The notes under the pieces were generated by a model. It saw only the letters and a program-made list of their open reading frames with translations, did no database searches and was not told where the DNA came from. Both the position numbers and the translations under genes were made by a program. This document shows positions 27,031 through 45,388 of a stretch of DNA of 64,000 nt, piece after piece. Origin of the DNA: Pithys albifrons albifrons (Eukaryota; Chordata; Aves; Passeriformes; Thamnophilidae); the NCBI RefSeq assembly GCF_047495875.1, contig NC_092461.1, positions 92,820,431 to 92,884,430 on the forward strand. Direction: 5' to 3'. How positions within the stretch are numbered: position 1 is the stretch's first letter; each line of letters starts with the position of its first letter.

Positions 27031-29699
27031 TAGTACACACAGAATCAGCACCCTGGGTCTTGGCAGAGAAGAGCATATACAAATGGACACCCAAAAACAG
27101 TCTGAGAGGGCATATGTCCAAAACTGATAACACCTTACATCCCACAGAGACACACACCTCAAGTGTGCAAGTGTGAACTCGGGGCATGCTGTGCCTCCAG
27201 CATGGGCATTACGAGGTTGCAGAGATACACACAAAGCTGAGCCCACACCTCCTAAAGGACAGGTGTGTAGAGGGGAACCTGCAACCACAGAAGGAAGTGT
27301 GTACCACTAACCCATGCATCCCATGTGCAGGAGGTGTCTGTGTGTAGCTCACCATGTGCGTTAATTAGAAAATGTTGGGATTATGTACAGAAGACTGTTT
27401 GGATACATATTAACATCTTGCTGGCATCTAATGTTGTGGTGTATCTGTTGCATTGCTGACACTGAGTCTGGATGTAGAGTTCACTGATTGCTGGTTCATC
27501 TTGCCATTAATAAAACCAGTAAACCAACTGCAATTAGATTAAAACCATGTAAGTTCTGCCACTTCATAACATTTTTGAGTGTGATATTGAAAAAGAAACT
27601 CCTAAACCCCCAAAAAATTAAAATTGAGTAAAGGAATAGACATTGAGCTCAGCAAAGCATTATTTTTAACTTCAATATTTTTGAAGTCTTTGCTCATTAT
27701 CCACCATCATACATTATGCTTCAGTAAAACCACAGATCAACTCTGAGTGATTTAAAAAATGTGTCATATCAATATTTTCATATTAGCTAGTTATATTTTT
27801 TGACTTCACATTAATAACCATGCTTACCATTCAAACTTTTTGCTGCTATTAATAAGTATTTAGCTCTTTTGTGTACAGTTCAGTGATATATTTGGCAAAC
27901 AGATACATGGTATTTTCGTGTAACTAATAAGACTGTTTTCTCACTGAAACAGTTTAAGTGTCTTTTGGGAATATAATAAATTCAATTATACTCATAATAT
28001 GTTTCTAACCCAATATTCAGGAGAATGTTATTTCTAGCATATTTGATTCATGAAGTTTTATGTATTCCTGTTCTGGATTGTGCATATTAGAATAACATAC
28101 CTACTGTCCGTATTGGAAAGATTCTAGCTGAAACATACCAGGAGATTTTATCAAAATGAGTTCACCGTTGCTAAGAAGGAGATGGGAAGTTTCAGACGAA
28201 AATAAATTTTTAATTTTGAAGCAAATTACCTCAAATTTGACTGTTATAATTCATTCATGCAGCTGGCAAAATGAAAAATTTAGAAAACAGCAAAAGTCTC
28301 TGAAATTCATGTATCTGGTCATTTATATTATTAAATGTCTTATACCTCCAAATCCCACTCATTTGAAAGAACATGATAAAAACAACACCAATAATCATAG
28401 AGAATGACCATGATGTTATACAATTGATCAGTAATTCTCTCATGTTGGAAGACAATAATTATATGTTTCAACAGAAGAAGCTGAAGAAGATCACCCTTTT
28501 CCCAGTACACACCAAACAAGCAGGAAAGATGTCACTGCACTTACGAACAAGATGCTACTAATATCTTGTAGGAGCATTACTTTTTAACTTTCTTTTGCAG
28601 TAAAACCCCCTCTCTTTTAAACCAATCCATAAGGTACTAAAGACCTTTTATTTTCTCAAGCAAGACTATTTTTCCATCACATAATAAGCACTGATAACTT
28701 AACAGTCTTATACAAAATTACTTCAATTTGAATCCTACTTCCTCTCAACCTTGAGCTTCAGCTGGCTAGCCTACATTTGCTGCTATTTGGTATCTTCACA
28801 CAAATCTATCTGCACCTTTCCCACCCACCTCTTATGTGAATGGTGGTTACTATTTCTGTATCTGTGTAACAGACCTACAATGTTATCTGATATTACCACT
28901 TATTATTAATAAAAGAAGCAAACTAATTGTGAACAATGAGTTAGTAAGGGGAAATTTGTCCGTGGTGAAAGTACCAGAAATACTCTGAATAAAGAAGTAA
29001 AAGTCTCTGTTAATAAGAATGAAGCTTACAAACAAAACCACTATTTTAGCTATTCCATATAAAATTGCAAAATAAGGTTATTTTGGAAAATGGACTGAAT
29101 TAATGCAAGGTTTAAAGTGTCATTTTTCAAGAAGTTCCATTATTTTCCTATATTAAACCACTGCTGCATATGCACTCAGAAGACCACAAAGTTATGAACT
29201 GGCAAGGAATGTCTGGGAAGATATTGAGTTCATGAGAACTGTAATAACAATTACAAACATAGCTTATCAAGGAAGTGATGTACTTTACTGCTTTGCTAAG
29301 TTGAAAATAAAAATATAATCACCTTCTGAACTGAATACTCTACTACACATTCTCTTTTTTCATATTGCATCTTTAAATTTGCTATGTTAATCTAGTTTGT
29401 CAATATCAAGCAAACAAAAAGAAGATGGGACTGAAGAATTAGAATGAAGAACAAAGAAAACCAAATAGCAGCGCAAAGAACCTCCATGTGTTGTGTCAAA
29501 AGCTACAAACATCTTATCTTTGCTGAAGGTACTTTTTTCTTAAATACAGTTATTTGAATGGGAAAGTGAAACAGTTTGGTTCTTTAAGAACTCCATCTTC
29601 AGTTAGTAAAACATTTAAATTATGCTTCTGCAGAGGAATCACTCAGATTTAAGATTATTAAAATATATATTTTTAGTAACTCAAGATGTTAAGTTTAAT

Positions 29700-29765
29700 G
29701 TGTGGGGTTTGGGTTTTTTTGTTTGTTTTGGTGGGGGGTTTTGTTTGTTTATTTTTGTTGATGTT
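29700..29765 (+). repeat. G/T-rich low-complexity tract
   Basis: The tract is almost only G and T, with G runs of 4, 3, 2 and 6 between T runs. A similar shorter tract occurs at about 56375-56420. It is intronic, with no coding content. Confidence 0.85.
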
Positions 29766-32700
29766 CTGGTTTCTGTCTTTTTTTAAATAAAACTTGAAAA
29801 TCTTTCTTTTATAGGACTTAACACTCCAGAGACTCTCCAGCTTAGGTTATGAGACTCAGACTGATTCATTTAGGTAATATCAATAATTAGTCAGTCCTAC
29901 ACACACACTGGGTGGAAGCTGCAGTGCCCACAGGCTTAGGCTGCAGTTGAACAGCAATGCCAAGCAGCTTGGTGGCATTTCAGAACTAGACTTAGGCATT
30001 TAAAAGGGACAAGTGTCAGAATAAACCATGCTGTGGGTTTTGCCCTGGACAGCACAATTACGTTTAAGAGGACAATTCTGTTGATTCCTCTGGACTACTC
30101 ATGAATTGAAAATTAAGCACCTTCTATTTTTCTTGGCAAACTGGGGACATAAAGGATAATTATAATGAACAAAAAAATGTGTCATCTCAACAGGTTTTCA
30201 CTGGGCCATGATCCTGCTTCTATTAAACATGGCAAAATTGGCAGTGTGAGCACAAGCAGACCCCAAAGAATGAGTTCATCCCTTTGAATTATACTTTTCT
30301 GATTTATATCAAACATTTTTGGCAAGTTTTTATGACTTTTAACTCATTTTTTAGAATTTGTGAGGCACCGGCAGAGATTCCTGCAAAATGTAAGTGGCAA
30401 TAATGTTATAGAATTGAATCCTGTTGTTTTCACATAAATTAAGTACAGAGGCTCATCGCATGCTGTGAGATCTCCTGTGGAGATTTCTTAATATAGTTTA
30501 GATCGTTTTTCAGAGTTAATCTATGAACAGTGTAAAAGAAGCCAGAATTTCTCCTTTTTCTGTAAGGAGGCTTTAAAATCTCTCTGCTGTTCTACGAAGG
30601 AGGTGCAAAATATTCTAAAAGTATTACCTTAATAAATCTCTGGCAAGGTTGTGGTGTATTTGCTTCAGCACATGACATAATTTTGTTTCTAGTATATATT
30701 CAGCCTTGTAAGTTTTGTTTCTACTCTTTTCCCCCCCCCACCCAAGAAAATGTCATTTCATAAAACAGAAGCTGATCAGGCTTATGTTAAACTCAGTAAC
30801 AGAACTGCCTTTGAATTAAATAGGAGTAAGATCAGTCTCAGGCTGAACAACAGTGAGGACAATTACGGAAATGATTATACAGAAAAGGGATTAAAATTAA
30901 CAGCCAAACAATTAAGTAGGAAATAAACTGAAGAATACATACAAAATTAAAAAGGCTAAATGAAAAACACAAACAAAGGCTATGGTTTCCAGAGCCAAAG
31001 AAAAATATTAGAGGTCTAAATCCTTTTGCAGTTCAGCAGAACTTGAGCACCTCTCTGTTTAGATTTGGGGTTTTTTGAATTCCTGATCAAAACTAAACAA
31101 TTTGAGGAAAAGAATGAGGCAAATATAAAGTCTAAAGATGGCAAAAAAAACCCCACCCCATAGCCTGAGTTTTGGGAAATGCGTGAAGTGCATAAAGGAC
31201 ATGAATAAGGAGCACATCAACAACTAGTATCCAAATATCAAGACCAGATGGTATTTGGTAACTCAGGGTCTAGCCCAAATGGCTCTTGCCCATAGTACAC
31301 TGAGAAAACCACAGTTTTCAGGTGTCAGTTGCCTCAAAAATGTTTAAACAGAGAAAATCTGAAGAGATAAGCAAAGACAAAGCACAGGTTCATACATCTT
31401 CTCCCTCTTCCTGATTTACCATTAGAAGCAAGTCCCTTCTTCAGAACCGCTCTCAGCCATCTTTCATAGTTTTAGCAAATTGCCCACCGTCCCCTTCACC
31501 CTGCAGTCTGCTCCCATCCCTAGGAACCCATTCCATAACATCTCACAACTGTTTCCTTCCTGCTCCTCACTGCAGTCCCTCAGTCTCTGTTTTATGTCTT
31601 TTACTGGATGTCTCTCCACTGTTACACTTCTCTGAAATCCTCATCTTGCACAGGTTCAGGTTTACACAAGAAAAGGTGCAATGTGGACTATGAAGTTCCA
31701 CCCTGTCTAGCTGTTCTCTCAGTGTGTCAGATGTAAGACTATGAAAAATCAGTAAAAAAGAACAAAACCTGCCTTTCACATTGTTATAAGACACAGAGTC
31801 AAAAGTTTTTGTGATCCATAATTAAGAACTATACTAGTTGAAAACTAGTAAGTGCTTCTGAATATCTGGATACATTTAAAGGTCACATTTTAATGTACCC
31901 CTTTGAGAAGATAAGGTCTGTGACATCTACTGTTGCCATGAATGTACATGGTCTCAAGATGTTTGACTGAGGAAAACAAAAATTCTGGATAGTCAGAGAC
32001 ACACTGCAGTAGGTAGCTGGACTTTGTCAGTGGTCTGACAAAGTGGTATCTTTATACTCTCGCCTTCTTTCTTTCTGCCTGTCATCCCACTCCAGTGTTT
32101 GGTTTTGTCTTTCTGTACAGTCTGCTTCCAAATGCCTCCATCATGGCTGAGAGCAAACAATTGAAATCTGAGAGCCTGAGTACATCTTGGGATGGATGAA
32201 GACACCACTGAACACCAAAGATGTGCAAAAATCTTCATGTTCCCTATTTAGTTTATCCAAGTCAGAACACTGAACAGGCTCAGTGAGATCATCAGGAATC
32301 ACAAAACATCTGCCTGGCTTTGGCAACTCTTATAAACTATGATAATTAATGAGATAAACAATATAGAGCATGCTTCATTTTAGTGTCTGCGTGAAAGACT
32401 TATAACCTCTTATCTTTTATATAACACCTTTGCAGAACTCTGGAGTGTAAAGGAGATTGGAATGTAGTTTCTATCTCCAGCATAGAGATCTCCTAGTTCA
32501 GCATGAATCCTATACTGAATTATTCAAAACAAACCATTCACCCCTTCCTATCATTTCAATTACCCACTGCAGAACACTCCCTAGTTGGAAGTGCTGCTAC
32601 AGATCAGAACTACCAAGACAGAGGAGAAGCACAGCTGTTCAGTCTACTACTACCTAATGCACCAGACCTTTCTTTGTGGAGACTATGGGCATTTTACTGT

Positions 32701-33945
32701 AATGTGGAGTACTTATATCAGTCTTCATCCCCAACCTACTGATTAGATTTACCTATTTGAGGAAGATGCATAACAGACTATGGTTCTCCTCAGGGCTGTA
32801 GTAGTCTTTCATTTCATAGCAGTTCTAACTTGCAAAGACATTACTTATCCTAAATGTAAAACATGAAATTCTCAGTGGAATGTATTACAAAAGTCTAAAT
32901 GTTATGATCATATCTAATATTCTCTCTATTTTAAGTATCTCTATTTTGTATGTCAGCTTAAACTCTATTCACAGGATATGTCACTGGCATTGCTAATTTT
33001 GAGTCTCTCTCTTCCTTATAATGAATGCTTTCAATTTTATTTCCACTTGCTTGCATTTTTCCAGTTGGCATCACTTCTCGTTTCACACCCTTATTTCTAA
33101 TTTCCTTTTTATTTTGCTATGATACCATGGTAATTCTGAGATTAAAAACAAAGATAAATCATTCTTATTCTTTCTCTCTCATATTTGAAGCACTTTGTAC
33201 TTTAGCATACATATGCATTTAATGAAATGTTGTATTACTTTTTCTTAATACACTGACCACCTTCTGAGAACTCACTGCTCTGGACCACTTTAATTCCATA
33301 TAATTGGAGTTTTAAAATAATCTCTAATTCTGAAATGGAACTAAATAATCCTACATTTGCTATTACAAATTCTTACTGTAAGTACACACAATTATTATGT
33401 ATTTAAATATACTTGACTTTTCCATAGAAAATGGGCATACCGACATAAAAATGAGTGTGTTTGGGAACCAATTACCCACTCTAGCACAGAGTCAATGTTA
33501 TATAATTTCAAAGACTAATATAATACCCCTATTCAGCAAATTATTTGACTATATGCTAAAAGTGCTTGCTGATTCTCCAATACATTTAACACTTGTTTCT
33601 ATGTTTCAGCACAATGACTTACATACCATATCCTCCTACAACTGCCTTACAGGGTGGGAAATGGTACTACAACTTTTCAAATAAATCCTTTGAAACTTTC
33701 AAGTATCACAGATGTAATTTTGGATCATGTTTCAGTGTCCTTGGAATATCACAGCATTAAGCACATGTCATATGTAAAAGTAGATTGAAAAAAACCTGTA
33801 AAAAATACCAGAGGTTGCAATGTATTTCACTCTCCAAACAGTGCTATGAACATTGCACTAGGGAGGAAACACACCCAATAGAGTTGAGTGCAATACCTAC
33901 AAATTTGGAGACCATTTTTCCTGAATTTTTGAGTGTAGGATAATA

Positions 33946-34060
33946 GGATCATAGAATGCCCTGGGTTTTAAGATAGCTTAAAGATCACCTAGTTCCAGTT
34001 CCCCTGCCATGAGCAGGGACACCTTAGTAAACACAGTAGCTTTAAGGACCTCCTCCCATA
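33946..34060 (-). mobile_element. CR1 LINE fragment, short, minus orientation
   Basis: The reverse-complemented CR1 3' end is recognisable from ggatcatagaatgccctggg, followed by aagatcacctagttccagtt and cccctgccatgagcagggac. It is sense relative to GABBR2. The copy decays into unrecognisable sequence after about 34060. Confidence 0.82.
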
Positions 34061-36962
34061 ACTGTTGTCAAAAAGTGTCAGAAACTTAAACAGAGACCAT
34101 ATACAACATATCTAATTAGGCACACTCGCTACAGTGCGTATGCTGCTACCGTGGTGAACTCCTATTGCTTTAGAAATACAGAAGACAAAAAGGGTGATTA
34201 CTTGGCTTAGAGAGGGGATAACACTAATGACAGCTTTATAGCATTGCATGGGCTTATAAAAGTTGACTCAAAATCTTTACTTCCCTACCAAAAAAAATCT
34301 CCCTTCATTGACACAGCTCTTCTTTGGGCCTGAGATGTAGTTGTTACACCCACATGACTTGGCTCAATGTTTTTTTATGATCACTCTCCATTGTAGCTGG
34401 TCTTACATAAAATGGGAATTTTAAACTAATCTCTCATATGGCTAGAATGGGTAATCAAAGCCATGCATTTCCAGGGAGATGGATAATGAAGAGAGATTTG
34501 TACTGGCCTGATCCTATAAGCACCAGTGTCTGTAAGCAGTCCTTATGAAACCACTAAGCACACTGGCCCATATGGAAATCTGGATTTTCATGACATGGAG
34601 CCAAATGTATATGCTGTACCTGGAACTTAGTGGATGTTTCAAGGAACGGAGGAGAGAGAGAAGAGTTACTGAACAGAAAAGTGGGTTTATCTCCCATATT
34701 TTTGAATTTCCCATGATAATTCAGAGTTTTCTAGATACAAGATAACTGCATTGCTACAGTCAATGGTAGCCATGTAAAGATAATATCTAAGAGAAGCATA
34801 AGCTATCCCATTTAAAAAATTAGAACCAGAGGAAGAAATTTCATAAGAATTGTTTTAATGATCAGGAAGTTAGGAAAAAAAATCCTGATTAGCGGCTTCT
34901 GAAGGGTTTGCTGCACCTATGAGTGTAGAACTAATTGCTGACAGAGCTGGCATTCATAAGGTATATCAGTAGCCATGCACAAGAAAACACAAAAATGCTT
35001 CTCTACTGGAATGAAAACCTAGAAAGCCAAGATTGAGAAGAAATCTTACAGAGTCTGCTCTATAGCATTTTAACTATGTGGAAAAAAAATAAAAAATCCA
35101 GAAACTCTGTTTAAGGCATGTGATGATACTTCTTAATCCAAGTTCGGCTTTAGGACATAGCAGTCTCCCTCACCTTTTTCTTGTATTGGTCTCTTAAGTC
35201 AAGTAGTTACACCATTCAAGTGCCGGTCCAGATCTATCACTCTATGGCAGACAGACAAACAGGCTGAACATATTGTGGCAGATAGAAATCAGAATAAAAG
35301 GAAGAGATATGTAAGATAAGAGAGAACAAGACAGCCCACAGTTTTGGGTTTTTTTGCATTTAGAATATGGGAGTAGTGGTTACATTTTGAGAGGCAAATA
35401 AGAGAAAAAAGCAGATATAAGAAATGTTCTAGGTCAGAGACACAGGATTTTGCATGTTGGTTCATTTTACAGAGTTAAGACTGAGCTGTTTCACATTTAA
35501 AGAAGGACTTAAATTTAGATTTATATAGCTACATCTGTTTGGAAACCTGTTCCCTAGAACAGTTCAATGCTGATAAATACCTCTGGTTCCCACATTCCTT
35601 CTGTTCAGCAGTGCATGACTACTTCCAGAGGAGGCCTGCAGCCTGGCAATGACCTCAGGAGCTCTGAATACAAACCTCTCAAGACTGAGCAGACATCAGG
35701 ACTTAAAAAGTGCATGCCCTGCCACTAGATTCTTCTGCAATGGAGGGTGAAAAAAGATTTGGCTTCCTAATGGCACCTCTGCTCCACTAGAAGCTGTTTA
35801 ACAAAAAAGGGCATAATTGCTGGATAAAAAAATGGATGATGGCATCTTCCACTTCCTACTGGCCTCTATGTATTCATAAAGTTCTATATTAGTTTGGGAG
35901 AAGTGAACAGGATTACCCTTTTCAAGTCTTTGAGGCACCCCTTTCTACGAGCTGTACAGAAAATTAGTGCTCTAGCTGTAGGAAGACTGGATATTCTTTC
36001 CTTCTCCTTTCTTTTGCTGCTAATGTTTCAGAGTCTATAATACAGCTATGCCCAGGCCCAACTAAGGAAGGTAACACTTTTCATAGAAAATCCTGAACAT
36101 TCACCTACACTGTATCTTCTAGCCCATCTTGGCATGTATTAAAGAATCTCCACTGTTTTGAAATGGTATAACTGAAAAGTGTCACAGCATTTCACTTCTT
36201 TAATGGTTCTAGACAGTATGGAGGGTTTCAGTTGACATATTGGGATGTATCTGCATCAATCGGCTTTAGGCATCCAACGTTCATGCTTTGAATTATACTC
36301 TGTCTGCAGTCATGACATCAGAAATTCATACTTCTGAGAAAAAAAGGTACTGTGAACTGCAACTCCCTAGAGACTTGAAGGATCAAAACCATAGTGAAGA
36401 TAACTCCTGAGTAAGTCTGATATTCTTAGGCAACAGGTCTAAGCACAGTCTTAGAATTTTTTAGAAGAAAGTACTGGATTAAATGCTCTTTGTACTGTTT
36501 CTGGGGGAAGTATCCTTGCAGTGAAGTTCTTTCCCTTTTCCTTTCTTTGAAATGGCCTCTGTCAGTCCAGCTGCATATTACAGTGAGCAATTAAGACATT
36601 ATAAGTTCACAGGTAGACATATTTAATTTGGTTTCAGAGTTGCATGTTTTGATTTAACCAGAATATATTCTATATGGATCTAAGCTTATGTGAGTTTATA
36701 GCGTAGCCTGGAAATAGTAGTAGTAAGTCTTTGGAGATCCAGCCAAAAAGACTGACTAAAAAGATCTCGACAAGCAGCAGTCATGAAGTTTAAATTAATA
36801 TGAAATTTATAAAGACAACATAGTAGCTTTTCAGGTATCACAAGTCATCATGCTATGAACACAACTTTTAGTAAATCATCTTCATATATATGATTTTAAA
36901 ACAAGAAAGTACATCTCCCCATTCAGTCTGAGGTCAAATCCCAATGCATTTGAAGCTTTCAA

Positions 36963-37010
36963 TACTACTACTACTACTACTACTACTACTACCAACAACA
37001 ACAACAACAA
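36963..37010. repeat. Compound microsatellite (TAC)10(CAA)6
   Basis: Ten perfect TAC units (36963-36992) are followed without a gap by six perfect CAA units (36993-37010). It lies 163 bp inside the intron that follows the TM2 exon. Sequence purity suggests it is polymorphic. Confidence 0.95.
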
Positions 37011-37151
37011 TAAAGCTTTTGCACATTTCAGAATTCGGTCTCAGAAAATATCTCACAAAAGAAATAAGAGAAGCAGGGATTAAATGGAATAAAACACTGA
37101 AGTACTGAACTTTTCTGTTTGTACACAGAGCTTCCTGTAAGACTATTTTCA

Positions 37152-40956
<3,805 letters not shown>

Positions 40957-41037
40957 CTTGGAATCTGATGCTGTTGTTGATTATTTCCAACTCATCAGCC
41001 ACAGCATTGTATTCTCCCACCTTTACTTCCTCTCGCT
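40957..41037 (-). CDS. GABBR2: GABBR2 exon: extracellular linker after the Venus-flytrap domain
   Basis: This is an 81-bp exon. It opens with AG, which completes a codon begun in the previous exon, then reads [20 protein letters not shown] and continues NSIRFQ. It ends with the first base of the next Gly codon, so it is phase 1 at both ends. The acceptor is tttctctgcag and the donor is AAG|gtagga. It matches the human GB2 segment from about residue 437 to 464, just before the membrane domain. From memory human reads DSREVKV, TLEIINDT, IRFQ. The bird differs at the start (ERE for DSR if the split codon is Glu) and at ELEIINNS for TLEIINDT, with the same length. NNS is a potential N-glycosylation sequon, and human NDT is also a sequon. 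Being a multiple of three, the exon could be skipped in frame. Confidence 0.93.
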
Positions 41038-44000
41038 CTGCAGAGAAACAAACAAGAGCGATGGTTTATGGCAGTTCACATGTTCTCAATTATTTAACTG
41101 ATTTTGTCTTCTTTTTTGACAGTATGTCAAAAGGGAAAGAAATATGAAAGAATAGGGCACGAATTATTAAATCAGAATGCCAGACAGCTAACATCATTAA
41201 AAGAAATATTTCTGATTCTTGAAAGAAATGCAAAGTATTTTTAAGAACTCATTTACATAATCAGGAAACTGGTTTTGGGCACAGACATCTCCAGCTTAAA
41301 GATCACAGTTTCTTACTGGCTCACACTATGCAGGACAGTTTTGCTGGGAGAACAAACAGGGCTGAATCACACATTCCCTCCCATTTAAACAACTAGGACA
41401 TCTTGCTTAGTGAAGTATTTCCCAGGAGACTCACAGCAGCAGGCTCCAGCCAGTATGGAGCAGACTGGCTAGTTAGCAGATATGCTGGGAATCAAATCTC
41501 TTACTCTGACTGGGAATTAACAACTCATTAGTACCCCAACTGCAAAACTTACTGTGTTATATAATTAAAGCCAACATGCACTTGAGATAAAATTTTACAG
41601 TTAGTTCCATCTGCTATTTTGGGACTATCGTCACAAATATGGCCTTCTTGCACCTAACCAAACACAGTATGCAGATAGGGGAATTTCATTTGTTTGTCTG
41701 CTGCCTTGGCCACTGTAGCTGTAACTTTGACATGCATTTGTCCCACCCTTCTGGTAACATCTGACATGAATGCATTTCTGCTATTTCTGTTGGGGTTTTG
41801 GTATGGCTTAGAAGTGGAAGAACTTACTGAATTATCTCTTTTACACTAAAACATTTACATTTTGATCAGACTTTTAAACCACGGGCACATTGCCTCAAGT
41901 TTTCTTTGATGAGCTAGCTCAACAGAAACAAAATTTCCTTTCAGGCCTCTATGTCTGGGCATGCACAAGGCAATTTACATTTAAATTCAGAGCTCCTGAC
42001 CCTATTTGTGACACTGATTTGGGGAACTGCTGATCTTGAACTAGACAACAAATTTGAAAAGACTGTATTTTACCCAACAGCTCCATATTAACCTTTTCTC
42101 CTTTCTTTCTCAAAGTGATTTTGCCTCTTCAGCTCTGCTGAATGGAGCAGCTAGTTCCATTTTAGTAAAATCTACAGGCTGACTAATACTAATCTGAGAG
42201 CTCACAGGCGGAAAAAGTTTTACTTACATAAACCACAATTTTTGTTGTTAAAATTGTCTACACAGAATTGTAGCGGGAGCTGCAAATCTGGCAGAAAGAC
42301 CTAGGCATTGCCTACACCCACATAAAAAGCTGGAGTTTGTAGTTCTGAAGACTAATTTTCCTAACACTAGTTTGGAATAAAAACACAATTCCCTGGCCTC
42401 CAGCAGCAGTTTCACAAAGCCCATCCACATGGCATCACATAGAAGTGAATATAATTCTATAATTTCTGTCACCAGCAGGAAATTCTCTGTGAAATAGAGA
42501 CATGAACAAATTCCTGACAGTCTTAAACAATAAAATATTCCCAACAGTCATCTAAAAGCTAAAATGGTTAATGCTAAAACAAGAACTGATTCACTTCCAT
42601 TTGTATCATGATAGCTTTTACCTGTGGATGTAAAACATCAAAACACAATCTAAAGAGAAGAGAGACAAACATTGGGATGTATATAAATACACAGTGTGCA
42701 CATTAGATGCCAGATAGTCCACAGCATCTACTGGTACTAAACAGGGAAGACATGCACCTACAGCAACAGGCTAAAGCCAGATAGCTCTGATGAACATAGA
42801 AGGGAAAAGAGTAATTGCTCCACAAACATTTCTGTATGGAGAGTTTACTGGGACTAGATTAGATGTGAGAAGCATGTAACAGGTGGAGAAGCATTCACAA
42901 AAGACAGTGTAAATCTGTGGTCTGATTAAAGTACTGCAATTGAGAAAGATTTTTTCTGATAACTTCATATGACATACAATGTCATTCCTTTTCATCATTT
43001 ATTTATATATTTGCAGATGAAGTAACACTCAATCCGCCTGATGAGGCAGCCTACAACTAGCTAGTCTGGGAACCAGGAACCAGCCTTTGTAGGAATGGAG
43101 ATTGGTAGCTGGAGAAACAAACTTCCATGCCAGCCTAAAGACCAAGACTTTTTTGACTTAGAAACCCAAGACTGTGGGGTAAATACCCAACAGTTAGTAC
43201 CAGAGAACCACATTATGAATGCCTTGTCCCTTACAAACAGGAAAGGACAATTCACAGAGCACATGCCAAGCTTTACTGAAGTCAAGAAAATCCATAAAGA
43301 TATTTGATATCTTAAACAACTATGGGCATTAGTCTATGAGGGAAACAAACCACATTTTTATTGATAGGAAGGATATATTATCCGTTTCATAGTGTGATTA
43401 CAGGGGCACAAGGAGTAAACAACCACAGCTCTTGGTTTTTCAGATCCCCAAGCACAGGTGCTGATCAGTGAGAAAGTCATCTGCAAATATTAAATAAAGG
43501 AAACAAGGAAACAGCACTATGGTTCTCTGCTGTCTTGCATAGGTAAACATAGCTGAGGATGGGACTGCAGGCTCTACATTTTGATAAGCCATTCTCTCCA
43601 GTTTCCTTTGGAAATTCTGAATTATTGAAGGTAGTATACTGTTGGTATAATGTAGCTTATATCTGTCAAAACCTCTGAGTGTTCAACAACAAAACCAGGG
43701 AAGAAAGTAGAACTTCTCCAAAGAAACACACCAACAAAGTGATTTTGCACAATACTCAGAATATGATTTTGGCTTCTTTCTGTAGTGCTTTCATCATTTT
43801 TGACTAGAAGTTTCCACACTCATGATAGAGAAATTGTATTGAAATCCCTCAGCTCATGTTAAAATGCAGAAGAAAAATATGGGGGGAAATATACTGATTT
43901 TGTGAGATAATGTTTGTTGATACCAAGACAGGAGCAATGAAATTTCAGAACTGGAACCTGCAGCTCTTCTTTCACACAGGAGCAAAACACTAAGAAAACT

Positions 44001-45372
44001 AACCAACACAGAGAAAACTGGTCCAGAAATATGTGACTGAAATTCATGCCTATCTCACAGAATTATAAACAACTAATCCTTGCTTTCAATTAATTGGCTG
44101 AGAAAATATTTCTTATATGGCCAAGATGAAAGCCTTCTGCCAACAAAGAATTGAGCTACTCTTAAAGGTATATTTAAATGTTTTATTCCACATATTTTAT
44201 TACACAATTTTATAGCCCACTTTAAGCAGTTCCAGACAAATTGACATATTACCACTCAATTAATTGGTTCACATTTCACAGAGTTACTACAGGAGATTCT
44301 CAATGGCATATCAGGTAGTTACATGTTCTTGCAAAAAACCCATCCTGCAACAGATATTAGCTGAGTAAAACAAACTTAGCAATATAAACAGCAGTATTAT
44401 GATTGCCAGTATGACTGTTATTCACTTACACTGAAAATTTCCACATTAAGATTATGCTTAGCTTCAGTCCCTTTCACTACATGCCATAACTTCCATTTCT
44501 ACCGCATTTTTGTAACTGTACTTAATTCACACCTCATGAAGATAGTTTCTAATGAGAGATGTTTAAGGATGAGAGAAAGCACTTGCAATGCATAAGAGAT
44601 GGGACAAATGTATTTCCTTCATTTTCCTCTATGCAGACAATACTGGCTAGCTTTCAATGATGCTAAGTCTTTGTCACATCTAAAGCACTCTCAATTATGC
44701 CAGTATGACTGCAACTGGACAAATAACTCTAGTAGTGACGTAGTTAAGCCAAGACAAAAATGTTTACACAAGTATATATACTGGTGCTGTATAATTTATG
44801 CTTATAATAGTAAGGGCACTCTGAAACAACAAAGTATCCTACCATTTAGAAGAGATGTATATTGATATATGAATACATTCATGAACTCCTATATGTCTGG
44901 TTGCTTTTACCAATGTAAAAACTATGTCTATGCCACCACAACAAAGCCAAATTAACGTCTGCCCTAACACCACTGCAGTGCCCAAACCACATGGCTGCAA
45001 ATGAAAAATAAGAACTTCGAGGCTCCAAATAGCTTGCCATAGTTTGTACAGTACTAGCAACACTTTGTTATGTCACTGTAGCTCTTCATAAACTTAGAAT
45101 TCCATGTAAACTACCAAGAGAAACAGTGCAAGTAATGTCTATCCATTTTCCAATGAATATAAATTTTAAACTAAATTTAACAAACTTACCATAGACTATT
45201 CTCCAGATAACTGAGGGTCACAAAGGTTTCTCATCTAAAGGACACAGGCTATTCTCATTTGAGAAGCAGCAGAAAAATAGCATAATATATTGCTAAAAGC
45301 ACACAAAATACCTTGCATTTTGTTCTGAGAAAAAAGTCCCGCATAAGGTGCTGCCTCCATGATTCTTTCTCC

Positions 45373-45388
45373 TTGAAAAGCTTTTCAA
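45373..45388. repeat. 16-bp perfect palindrome
   Basis: TTGAAAAGCTTTTCAA is its own reverse complement. It lies next to AT-rich sequence. It is probably incidental. Confidence 0.9.

Noticed and set aside
36963..37010. CRISPR-like array
   Set aside because: It is a simple trinucleotide microsatellite with no spacers, in a vertebrate genome.
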